A DNA stretch of 11,431 bases, from contig CAKUJA010000069.1 in NCBI GenBank assembly GCA_934661135.1, positions 1-11,431 of the forward strand. Direction: 5' to 3'. The stretch's first letter is position 1, and each line of letters starts with the position of its first letter. The notes below the pieces were generated by a model. The model was not told the origin of the DNA, made no database searches, and saw only the letters and a list, made by a program, of their open reading frames with translations. The position numbers and the translations under genes were made by a program. The stretch comes from an uncultured Oscillospiraceae bacterium (GTDB lineage: Bacteria > Bacillota > Clostridia > Oscillospirales > Oscillospiraceae). Positions 1 through 5,971 of this stretch are shown here, piece after piece.

Positions 1-156
1 GCACAGGAATACTGTATGTACCCGCAAGGGGTATGCCGCATCCGTAAGGCTCCTTCGTCGCCAACGGCTGCGCAATATTTCAAACTTTTCAAACCGAAGG
101 ATTGGCGGAAAAGATACGGCGAAGCGCGCAGACGCAATTGCGCGGTGTTACCTTAG
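1..156 (+). CDS. Possible 3' end of an unidentified gene, cut by window start and by repeat
   Basis: Frame 1 is open from the first base for 51 codons and ends in TAG at 154-156. The T and A of that stop are the TA flank of the MITE-like repeat and the G is its first base, so the repeat supplies the stop. The encoded peptide is basic and aromatic (it contains QYFKLFKPKDW and ends RRRNCAVLP). I do not recognise it. Its third-position GC looks lower than that of the neighbouring genes. If real, it is the C-terminal part of a gene whose natural end was displaced by the repeat insertion. It could equally be non-coding sequence that happens to be open, since 51 codons is not long in GC-rich DNA. 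Bases 5-14 also match, in inverted orientation, bases 236-245 inside the repeat, so part of this stretch may itself be repeat-derived. Confidence 0.25.
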   Translation, partial: AQEYCMYPQGVCRIRKAPSSPTAAQYFKLFKPKDWRKRYGEARRRNCAVLP

Positions 157-316
157 GGTGTATCTGAAAACTCCCAACACACCCGGACAGCGGGTCTTTT
201 CACGCTGTGCCTCGCCGTTTTTCCTTGAAATACGTCAGTATTCCTGCGAAAAAACGTCTCGCTCAGCGCAAAAATTCCTCGCTGCCGGTCACATTGAGAG
301 TTGGAAGAATACACCC
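156..316. mobile_element. MITE-like element with terminal inverted repeats and TA flanks (copy 1)
   Basis: The left end reads GGGTGTATCTGAAAACTCCC (from 156). The right end, on the other strand, reads GGGTGTATTCTTCCAACTCTC (from 316). The outer 8 bases match exactly and the inner parts match imperfectly. TA lies immediately outside both ends (154-155 and 317-318), which is what a TA target duplication would look like. Bases 239-316 recur in inverted orientation at 11355-11431. At 161 bp and without a convincing ORF, it is too small to encode a transposase, so it must be moved in trans if mobile. TA targeting is typical of the IS630/Tc1/mariner group, but assigning this element to that group is inference. 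Confidence 0.75.
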
Positions 317-326
317 TAGCAGAATC

Positions 327-360
327 AGCGGACGGCTCCCCGGTGGAACCGCCCGCTTTT
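327..360 (+). terminator. Possible imperfect intrinsic terminator between repeat and murI
   Basis: AGCGGACGG (327-335) can pair with CCGCCCGCT (349-357) with one A·C mismatch, and TTTT follows. It would close transcription coming from the left before the murI promoter. The T run is short and the stem imperfect, so this is tentative. Confidence 0.4.
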
Positions 361-362
361 GC

Positions 363-390
363 TTGCGATTTTACGATTTCGTGGTACAAT
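363..390 (+). promoter_or_regulatory. Predicted sigma-A promoter of murI
   Basis: TTGCGA (363-368), a 16-bp spacer, then TACAAT (385-390). It lies 47 bp inside the end of the MITE-like repeat, so the insertion left it intact, and 33 bp before the murI start. Confidence 0.6.
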
Positions 391-422
391 AGCGTCAGAT
401 CAACCTTCACAGGAGGCGCATC

Positions 423-1205
423 ATGTCAGACACCAGACCCATCGCCTTTTTTGATTCCGGACTTGGAGGAATCAGTGTGCTGCGGGAGACCGCGCGCCTG
501 CTGCCGGAAGAAAATTATCTCTACTACGGCGACTCGCTCCACGCGCCCTACGGCGTCAAGACGGTGGAGGAAGTGATTTCCCGCAGCCGCGCGATTGTCC
601 AATCCCTGCTTGCCAAGGGCGCAAAGGCCATCGTGATCGCCTGCAACACGGCCACGTCCGCCGCGGCAAACACGCTGCGCACAGAATTTCCAGATGTGCC
701 GATCATCGGCACCGAGCCGGCGCTCAAACCCGCCGTCGAGCGTCACCCGGGCGGGCGCATTCTCGTCATGGCGACGGCTATGACCGTGAAAGAACAAAAA
801 TTTCAGGCGCTCCGCGCGCAGTACGAGCAGCAGGCCGAGATCATCCCGATTCCGTGCAGCGGCCTGATGGAATTTGTCGAGCAGGGCATCCTGCGCGGGG
901 AGCAGCTCTCCGGCTACCTGTTCGACAAGCTCTCGCCGTATCTCAAGGTTCCGGTGGACGCCGTCGTCCTCGGCTGCACGCACTACGCATTTTTGCGCGG
1001 CGCAATCCGCCAGATCGTCGGCCGCACGCCCGAGATCCTCGACGGCAGCTACGGCATCGCCATGCAGCTCCGCCGCCGGCTCGAGACCGTAGACGGCCTG
1101 AACGAAAGCGGTGCACGCGGCACCGTCGTATTTGAAAACTCACTGGAAGAACCCGAAATTCTATCGCTCAGCCGCGCGCTTCTGGACTACGAGGATGAGG
1201 AGTGA
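423..1205 (+). CDS. murI: Glutamate racemase
   Basis: Cytoplasmic, cofactor-independent enzyme that interconverts L- and D-glutamate, supplying D-Glu for the peptidoglycan stem peptide. The 260-residue length fits the family. The signature FFDSGLGG is at residues 9-16, with D11 and S12 in the substrate site. YYGDSLHAPYG (34-44) follows. The two catalytic cysteines are C74 in ACNTATS and C185 in GCTHY. The start at 423 is set by a perfect AGGAGG (411-416) six bases upstream; earlier in-frame starts have no such site. The next gene begins 4 bp after the stop, so the two are probably co-transcribed. All key residues are present and the gene should be functional. Confidence 0.97.
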   Translation: MSDTRPIAFFDSGLGGISVLRETARLLPEENYLYYGDSLHAPYGVKTVEEVISRSRAIVQSLLAKGAKAIVIACNTATSAAANTLRTEFPDVPIIGTEPALKPAVERHPGGRILVMATAMTVKEQKFQALRAQYEQQAEIIPIPCSGLMEFVEQGILRGEQLSGYLFDKLSPYLKVPVDAVVLGCTHYAFLRGAIRQIVGRTPEILDGSYGIAMQLRRRLETVDGLNESGARGTVVFENSLEEPEILSLSRALLDYEDEE

Positions 1206-1209
1206 CACA

Positions 1210-2574
1210 ATGACAACCCCCGAACTGGTGCAGGCGCAGCGCGCCTACTTTGAAACCGGTGCAACCCGCTCGCCGGAGTTCCGTCTGAATGCGCTGAAGC
1301 AACTGCAATCTGCTGTGCAGGCCAACGAGCAGGCGCTCGCCGAAGCCATGATGTCCGATTTCCGAAAAGCGCCGCTGGAGGTCTACATGACCGAGACCGG
1401 CATGGTGCTCGACGAGCTGCGTTTCCATCTGAAGCATCTGCGCGCCTGGATGCGCCAGCGGCGCGTACCGACACCGCTGGCGCAGTTCCCCTCCAAGAGC
1501 TTCCGCTCCCCGGAGCCGTATGGCGTCTGCCTGATTTTATCGCCGTGGAACTACCCGATTCAGCTCTGCCTGGAGCCGCTCATCGGCGCGATTTCCGGCG
1601 GCAACTGCGCCATCGTCAAGCCCTCGGCCTATGCCCCGGCGACGAGCCGCGCGCTGGCAAAGCTGCTCGGGGACACGTTTGACCCGGCCTATATCGCCGT
1701 TGTCGAGGGCGGCCGCGAGGAAAACCAGGCACTGCTCGACGAGCGGTTCGATTTCATCTTCTTCACCGGCTCGCCCACCGTAGGGCGCGTCGTGATGCAG
1801 AGCGCCGCGAAGTATCTCACGCCGGTCTGTCTGGAACTTGGCGGGAAAAGTCCGGTCATCGTGACGGAGAGCGCCGACCTTCCGGTTGCGGCGCGGCGCA
1901 TTGCGTTCGGCAAGGTGCTCAATGCCGGGCAAACCTGCGTGGAGCCGGATTACTGCTTCGTCCACAAATCCGTGGAATCTGCATTTTTAGAGGCCTACCG
2001 CAGCGCGCTGGCGGACTTCTTCCCGGGCGGCAGCTTCGGAGAAATGCCGGTCATCGTCAATGAAAAGCATTATCAGCGTGTCAAGCGCCTGCTTGACGGA
2101 CAGACTGCCGCCATCGGCGGCGAAACGGACGACGAAACGCGCTTCCTCGCACCGACGGTACTGACTGGCGTCAGCCCCGACAGCGCCGTGATGCAGGAGG
2201 AAATCTTCGGCCCGATTCTGCCTGTGATGACCTACGGCCGGCTCGACGAGTGCATCCGCTTCATCCGCAGCCGCGAAAAGCCGCTGGCGCTCTATCTGTT
2301 TACCCGCAATCCCGCCGATGAGCGCCGCATTCTCGACACCTGCTCCTTTGGCGGCGGCTGTATCAACGACACAATCATCCACCTTGCCACACCGCATCTG
2401 CCGTTCGGCGGCGTCGGCTCCTCCGGCATGGGCTGCTACCACGGCCGCCAGAGCTTTGAGACGTTCACACATACGCGCAGTATCGTCAAAAAAGCAACCT
2501 GGCTCGATTTGCCGATGCGCTACCACCCCTATACGGACGGTAAATTCCGCCTGATCCGGAAATTTATGAAATAA
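1210..2574 (+). CDS. Aldehyde dehydrogenase, class 3 type
   Basis: NAD(P)-dependent oxidation of an aldehyde to the carboxylic acid; probably cytosolic, as no signal peptide or anchor is visible. The 454-residue length matches the short ALDH3 class rather than the roughly 500-residue classes. Visible motifs are SPWNYP around residue 112, FTGSP for cofactor binding, LELGGKSP with the general base E209, GQTC with the nucleophile C243, and EEIFGPILPV. E209 and C243 have the same numbering as the catalytic pair of mammalian ALDH3A1. ATG 1210 is preferred over the longer frame from 1111 because GAGGAG (1197-1202) lies 7 bp upstream and the longer form would overlap murI by about 95 bp. It follows murI by 4 bp and ends at a strong terminator. 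The substrate cannot be read from sequence; long-chain or aromatic aldehydes are typical of the class. Confidence 0.93.
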   Translation: MTTPELVQAQRAYFETGATRSPEFRLNALKQLQSAVQANEQALAEAMMSDFRKAPLEVYMTETGMVLDELRFHLKHLRAWMRQRRVPTPLAQFPSKSFRSPEPYGVCLILSPWNYPIQLCLEPLIGAISGGNCAIVKPSAYAPATSRALAKLLGDTFDPAYIAVVEGGREENQALLDERFDFIFFTGSPTVGRVVMQSAAKYLTPVCLELGGKSPVIVTESADLPVAARRIAFGKVLNAGQTCVEPDYCFVHKSVESAFLEAYRSALADFFPGGSFGEMPVIVNEKHYQRVKRLLDGQTAAIGGETDDETRFLAPTVLTGVSPDSAVMQEEIFGPILPVMTYGRLDECIRFIRSREKPLALYLFTRNPADERRILDTCSFGGGCINDTIIHLATPHLPFGGVGSSGMGCYHGRQSFETFTHTRSIVKKATWLDLPMRYHPYTDGKFRLIRKFMK

Positions 2575-2579
2575 TCCCT

Positions 2580-2616
2580 CCTCCGGCGCTGTTTTTTTCG
2601 GCGCCGGAGGTTTTTT
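2580..2616 (+). terminator. Strong rho-independent terminator of the murI–ALDH unit
   Basis: A perfect 10-bp stem, CCTCCGGCGC (2580-2589) with GCGCCGGAGG (2601-2610), an 11-base loop, then six T. It starts 5 bp after the ALDH stop. Confidence 0.93.
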
Positions 2617-2665
2617 GTGCCAAAACCTCTCGTTGCTCACGCTTCCCGATTGAAGCATCGGTTGC

Positions 2666-2694
2666 TTGACCTCCCAAGCACAATATAGTATGAT
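2666..2694 (+). promoter_or_regulatory. Predicted sigma-A promoter of the MocR-type regulator
   Basis: TTGACC (2666-2671), a 17-bp spacer, then TATGAT (2689-2694). Transcription would begin near 2701, giving a leader of about 55 bases before ATG 2756. This argues against starts upstream of 2756 for the gene. Confidence 0.7.
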
Positions 2695-2701
2695 GGCTTC
2701 A

Positions 2702-2725
2702 GCAAACTGGCTCGTTTCAGTTTGC
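2702..2725. promoter_or_regulatory. Perfect dyad at the transcription start of the MocR gene, candidate operator
   Basis: GCAAACTG (2702-2709) and its exact reverse complement CAGTTTGC (2718-2725), separated by 8 bases. The dyad lies immediately downstream of the -10 box, where a repressor would block initiation. MocR-family proteins often regulate their own gene, so autoregulation is a reasonable inference. An RNA hairpin in the leader is the alternative. Confidence 0.5.
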
Positions 2726-2755
2726 AGAATTTGTTTCTTCAGGCAGGGTCAGTTT

Positions 2756-4135
2756 ATGCTCAGAACCTATGAACTTTCCAGAACCAGCGGGATACCGCTC
2801 TATGAGCAGCTCTACCGCGCGCTGCGCGAGGACATTCTCAGCGGCGCGCTGCCCGGCGGCGCCAAGCTGCCGTCGAAGCGCACGCTGGCGGAGCATCTCA
2901 CCGTCAGCAAAATCACCGTAGAGACCGCCTATACCCAGCTTTTGGCCGAGGGGTACATCACCTCGCGGCAGCGCTCCGGCTACTATGTTGAAAAGCTGCT
3001 CCCAACCGCACAGCTCCCGCAGCCGCGCCGCAGTCTGCCGCAGCGTCCCGCAGAGCCAGCGGCACCCATCCGCCGCTCTGCCGCATTGTTCCCCTTTTCC
3101 GTCTGGGCAAAGCTGACCCGCAGCGTCATTCTCGACGAAGGCGATACCCTGCTTCGACCAATTCCGGGGGCGGGGGTTTGGGCGCTGCGGCAGTCGATTT
3201 GCGGGGATTTGCTGCGGCGCCGCGGCATTCAGGTGCAGCCGCAGCAGGTATGGATCGGCGCAGGTGCGGAATACTTCTACCACCTGTTGCTGGAGTTTTA
3301 CGGCAGGGAGCGGCGCTATGCGCTGGAAACGCCCGGCCACCGCAAAATCGCCCGCATCTATCAGGCCGGCGCTGTGGACTACTGTCCCATTGCGATGGAC
3401 GACGACGGCATCCGGCTGGACGCGCTGGCGCAGAGCGGCGCGGAGATTTTGCATCTGTCGCCGTCGCACCACTACCCGACCGGCACCGTGACGCCGATCA
3501 CGCGGCGGCAGGAGATTATGCACTGGCTGACTGCTGCGGGCGACCGGTTTTTGATTGAGGACGACTACGACTCCGAATTCCGCTTCACCGGCAAGCCCAT
3601 TCCGCCGATGCAGACGATGGACTTCGACGGCCGCGTGATCTACATGAACACATTCTCCAAAACCATCACGCCCGCCCTCCGTATCAGCTATATGATTCTG
3701 CCGGAGCGGCTGCTTGAGCCATGGCAGGAGAAGATGGGGTTTTATAGCTGCACTGTCCCGGCCTTTGAGCAGTTGACGCTGGCGCGGTTTCTCGACGGCG
3801 GCTATTTCGAGCGCCACCTCAGCCGGATGCGCCACTACTACCGCGACCTGCTCGGGCGGCTGCTGGCCTTTTTCGCAGAGGAATCCGTCCGCCGCCATTG
3901 CACGGTGCTGCGTGCGGAAGCGGGACTGCACTTTGTGCTGCGGTTCCACACGAAGCGCAGCGACGCGGAGCTGCAAGCGCTGCTCGCACAGGCCGGCCTG
4001 CAATTGCCGCCGCTGGCGTCATTCTGCGTCGATCAGCCGGATGCGGCGGCGCGCGGCTGTGTTGTCGTCAACTATGCCGATCTCGACCCGGATGAATTTG
4101 CGCACGCCATGCGCACGCTGATCACGCTGCTATAA
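2756..4135 (+). CDS. MocR/GabR-family transcriptional regulator (GntR wHTH fused to aminotransferase-like domain)
   Basis: DNA-binding regulator that uses a PLP-holding aminotransferase fold as its sensor. At 459 residues it has the usual family length. The winged-helix domain of GntR type lies at about residues 10-75 (IPLYEQLYRALREDILSG, then LPSKRTLAEHL). The class I aminotransferase-like domain covers about 110-455. EDDYDSEFR places D269 and Y271, and TFSKT places the Schiff-base lysine at K302. The 33-residue D–K spacing equals that of GabR D279/K312. The start at 2756 fits the predicted transcription start near 2701; the frame opens earlier at 2666, but that ATG lies in the -35 box. The local SD is weak (CAGGG). 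No PLP synthesis or GABA gene is adjacent, so the regulon is not evident; the upstream ALDH is one candidate target. It is convergent with the ABC operon. Confidence 0.92.
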   Translation: MLRTYELSRTSGIPLYEQLYRALREDILSGALPGGAKLPSKRTLAEHLTVSKITVETAYTQLLAEGYITSRQRSGYYVEKLLPTAQLPQPRRSLPQRPAEPAAPIRRSAALFPFSVWAKLTRSVILDEGDTLLRPIPGAGVWALRQSICGDLLRRRGIQVQPQQVWIGAGAEYFYHLLLEFYGRERRYALETPGHRKIARIYQAGAVDYCPIAMDDDGIRLDALAQSGAEILHLSPSHHYPTGTVTPITRRQEIMHWLTAAGDRFLIEDDYDSEFRFTGKPIPPMQTMDFDGRVIYMNTFSKTITPALRISYMILPERLLEPWQEKMGFYSCTVPAFEQLTLARFLDGGYFERHLSRMRHYYRDLLGRLLAFFAEESVRRHCTVLRAEAGLHFVLRFHTKRSDAELQALLAQAGLQLPPLASFCVDQPDAAARGCVVVNYADLDPDEFAHAMRTLITLL

Positions 4136-4137
4136 AA

Positions 4138-4172
4138 CAGCCGCCCCTCTCCCGTTGGGAGATGGGCGGCAT
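4138..4172. terminator. Bidirectional terminator between convergent genes
   Basis: GCCGCCC (4140-4146) pairs with GGGCGGC (4164-4170), and TCTCCC (4148-4153) with GGGAGA (4157-4162), around a GTT loop with a single C/T mismatch. Short T-rich tails lie on both sides (ATTGTTAT on plus, TGTTTTAT on minus). It serves the MocR gene (+) and the ABC permease gene (-), whose stops are only 39 bp apart. Confidence 0.75.
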
Positions 4173-4174
4173 TG

Positions 4175-4822
4175 TTATAGATCGACCCGTTCAAAACGGC
4201 GGACGGAGCAGCGCTGCGCCAGGCCGGTGAGCAGTGCAAACAGCAGCGCCCCGCCGAGCAGCACCGGAAGCTGCCGGAGCTGATCGGCAAACGCATAGCT
4301 CTCGCAGACCGTTTTCATGTAGGGGATGACATGGTCGCAGGCTTCGGCCGCGACGATGTAGAGAAGCTCCGCCGCACTCGCCACGAGAAACGGCTTGCCG
4401 AGGTCGTAGGCATTGCGGTAGTGCATCGGGAAGAACACGAGGTTGAACAGTCCCATCTGCACCAGTCCAAGTCCTAAAAATGCCGCATTTGCTTCGATGC
4501 CGACGGCGTTGTTGATCTGGCCATAGCTCGCGCGCAGCAGCATGAATGGGATACAGGCAGCAATCTGCAATTGCTCAAGCTGCACCACCGTGCGGAACCG
4601 GGCGCGCACCATCTCCGCCTTCGTCACCGGCAGGAGCATCAGATACGCGATATCCCGGTTTTCCCGCAAGGACTGCATCAGCATGAAAAGGCCGAGGCTG
4701 TTGTAGAAAAACGTGACATAGTAGGGATAGTTCGGAATCAAAATCAGTCCGCTCAGCAGCAAAAACAGCAGCGGCACCGGACTCATCGACAGCCGCCATT
4801 CCTTATATTGCAGCGCCTTCAT
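4175..4822 (-). CDS. ABC-2 type transporter permease
   Basis: Membrane half of an ABC exporter that pairs with the ATPase encoded just upstream. The 215-residue protein shows about six hydrophobic segments: roughly 15-30, 35-55, 85-100, 110-132, 143-160 and 186-202. There is a cytoplasmic stretch, SLRENRDIAYLMLLPVTKAE (51-70), of the kind found in small ABC-2 permeases (resembling the PF13346 group). The start ATG overlaps the stop of the ATPase gene by 4 bp (ATGA). Its SD, GGAGGT, lies inside the ATPase coding end, indicating translational coupling. The substrate is unknown; relatives export peptides, lipids or antimicrobials. Confidence 0.85.
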   Translation of the reverse strand: MKALQYKEWRLSMSPVPLLFLLLSGLILIPNYPYYVTFFYNSLGLFMLMQSLRENRDIAYLMLLPVTKAEMVRARFRTVVQLEQLQIAACIPFMLLRASYGQINNAVGIEANAAFLGLGLVQMGLFNLVFFPMHYRNAYDLGKPFLVASAAELLYIVAAEACDHVIPYMKTVCESYAFADQLRQLPVLLGGALLFALLTGLAQRCSVRRFERVDL

Positions 4823-5658
4823 GCGTCCACCTCCCGTTCCAGATGCACCATAATCTGCTCGAGCGTTGCAGGCACGCCCGCGCCCGCCGCGTCCGCCGCC
4901 AGCAGCAGTCCCTCTATCTCGCCCTGGTGGCGGCGCGGCGCGATCAGCTTCGCGGCCAGCTCCGGCGAAACCGCCGTCTCCTCCGCGCGCAGATAGCGGT
5001 AGTTCTCCGTAAACGCGCGGCGCGGCGCACTGGCGAAAATCTCGCCGTTTCGGAGATAGGTAATCGTGTCCGCACAGGTCTCGAGATCGGAGGTGATGTG
5101 CGTCGAAAACAGCACCGACGCGCCGTCCCGCTCCACCAGCTCCAAAAACAGTCCCAGCAAATCGTCCCGCGCCGCCGGGTCGAGACCCGACGTCGGCTCA
5201 TCCAGAATCAGCAGCTTCGCGTGGTGCGACATGGCAAGCGCAAGCTGATACTTGACCTTCATGCCCTCCGAAAGCTCGCAGACGCGCTTGCCCTCGTCCA
5301 GCGAAAAGCGGCGCAGGCAGTCCTGATACCGTCCGTCATCCCAGTTCGGATAGAAGTTTCGCGTCGCCGCCGTGAGCTGCCAAAGCCGCTTGCGCGGATA
5401 GTAGGCTGCGCTGCCGGTCACAAAACCGATCTGCGCCTTGACCGCCAGCTCATCCGCCGCGACGTCCGTGCCGCAGATGGTAACGCGCCCCGCGTCAGGG
5501 TGCACGAGCCGGAGCATCGACTTCAGTGTGGTCGTCTTGCCCGCACCGTTGCGGCCGATGAACCCCATGACGGTTCCTTCCTCCATGGAAAAAGAGACGT
5601 TCTTCAGGGCAAACGCCGGATACTGCTTGCAAAGCCCCTCAACCTTCAGAATTTCCAT
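4819..5658 (-). CDS. ABC transporter ATP-binding protein
   Basis: Nucleotide-binding subunit energising the permease encoded next. The 279-residue protein has Walker A GRNGAGKTT (residues 35-43), the signature LSEGM (129-133), Walker B LLILDEPTSGLD (149-160) and the H-loop histidine H187 in STH. The segment after IGFV (78-81), where the Q-loop glutamine is expected, reads TGSAAYYP and lacks Q. The C-terminal extension of about 70 residues is typical of exporter ATPases of this type. The start at 5658 is chosen because AAGGAGG lies 6 bp upstream; the longer open frame from 5724 would run through the regulator gene. It overlaps the regulator gene by 20 bp and the permease gene by 4 bp, so the three form one operon. 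Confidence 0.94.
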   Translation of the reverse strand: MEILKVEGLCKQYPAFALKNVSFSMEEGTVMGFIGRNGAGKTTTLKSMLRLVHPDAGRVTICGTDVAADELAVKAQIGFVTGSAAYYPRKRLWQLTAATRNFYPNWDDGRYQDCLRRFSLDEGKRVCELSEGMKVKYQLALAMSHHAKLLILDEPTSGLDPAARDDLLGLFLELVERDGASVLFSTHITSDLETCADTITYLRNGEIFASAPRRAFTENYRYLRAEETAVSPELAAKLIAPRRHQGEIEGLLLAADAAGAGVPATLEQIMVHLEREVDA

Positions 5659-5872
5659 CGTCGCCCTCCTTCCCCGAGAACAGCTCCGGCGGGAGATAGA
5701 CCTCTCCGGGGTCGACCAGCGCAATGCCGCGCTTTTTGTCGGCCATCAGCAAAAGCTGATCGCCCGGCTGAATGTCAAACAGCTCGCGCGCCCCCTTGGG
5801 AATCACGATCTGCCCCTTCTCGCCGACCTTCACGAGACACATAAACTTGTTTTTCGGAAATTGCAGCGCCAT
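5639..5872 (-). CDS. AbrB/MazE/SpoVT-family DNA-binding regulator
   Basis: A 77-residue protein with a swapped-hairpin AbrB domain in its first two thirds: VKVGEKGQIVIPKGARELF, then IQPGDQLLLMADKKRGIALV. Such proteins bind DNA as dimers. It is the first gene of the ABC operon and probably regulates that operon, given the palindrome over the promoter. ATG 5872 is chosen because GGAGGGG (5884-5878) sits 5-7 bp upstream; the in-frame GTG at 5878 would touch the SD. The acidic, glycine-rich C terminus (GKEGDDGNSEG) is encoded partly within the 20-bp overlap with the ATPase gene and may be unstructured. An antitoxin role is unlikely because no toxin gene follows. Confidence 0.9.
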   Translation of the reverse strand: MALQFPKNKFMCLVKVGEKGQIVIPKGARELFDIQPGDQLLLMADKKRGIALVDPGEVYLPPELFSGKEGDDGNSEG

Positions 5873-5898
5873 ACGCACCCCTCCGTTAGGTAAGAAAA

Positions 5899-5915
5899 GT
5901 TATACTTAGTATAAC
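5899..5915. promoter_or_regulatory. Perfect palindrome over the -10 box: candidate operator of the AbrB–ABC operon
   Basis: GTTATACT (5899-5906), a central T, and AGTATAAC (5908-5915) form a perfect 17-bp palindrome. It covers the minus-strand -10 hexamer at 5913-5908. A dimeric repressor bound here would exclude RNA polymerase. The adjacent AbrB-type protein is the obvious candidate, but no binding is shown by sequence alone. Confidence 0.65.
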
Positions 5916-5935
5916 ACCGGATACTCATTTGTCAA
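5908..5935 (-). promoter_or_regulatory. Near-consensus sigma-A promoter of the AbrB–ABC operon
   Basis: On the minus strand, TTGACA (5935-5930), a 16-bp spacer, then TATACT (5913-5908). The start would be near 5901, about 29 bases before ATG 5872. The -35 box directly abuts the T tract of the terminator of the upstream MATE gene. Such a strong promoter with an embedded palindrome suggests repression as the main control. Confidence 0.85.
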
Positions 5936-5963
5936 GAAAAAACGCGCCCGCTGATGCGGGCGC
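5936..5963 (-). terminator. Rho-independent terminator of the MATE gene
   Basis: GCGCCCGC (5944-5951) pairs with GCGGGCGC (5956-5963) around a 4-base loop. On the minus strand it is followed by G and six T, ending just before the next promoter. It begins 9 bp after the MATE stop. Confidence 0.9.
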
Positions 5964-5971
5964 ATCAATGA

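Noticed and set aside
2717..4003. 428-codon open frame on the minus strand
   Set aside because: Antisense of the MocR-type gene, whose catalytic residues are all present in the plus frame.
4843..5844. 333-codon open frame on the plus strand
   Set aside because: Antisense of the ABC ATPase and AbrB genes; arginine-rich low-complexity product typical of a GC-rich shadow frame.
5639..5872. MazE-type antitoxin
   Set aside because: No toxin gene follows; the gene overlaps an ABC ATPase gene and the domain arrangement fits an operon regulator.
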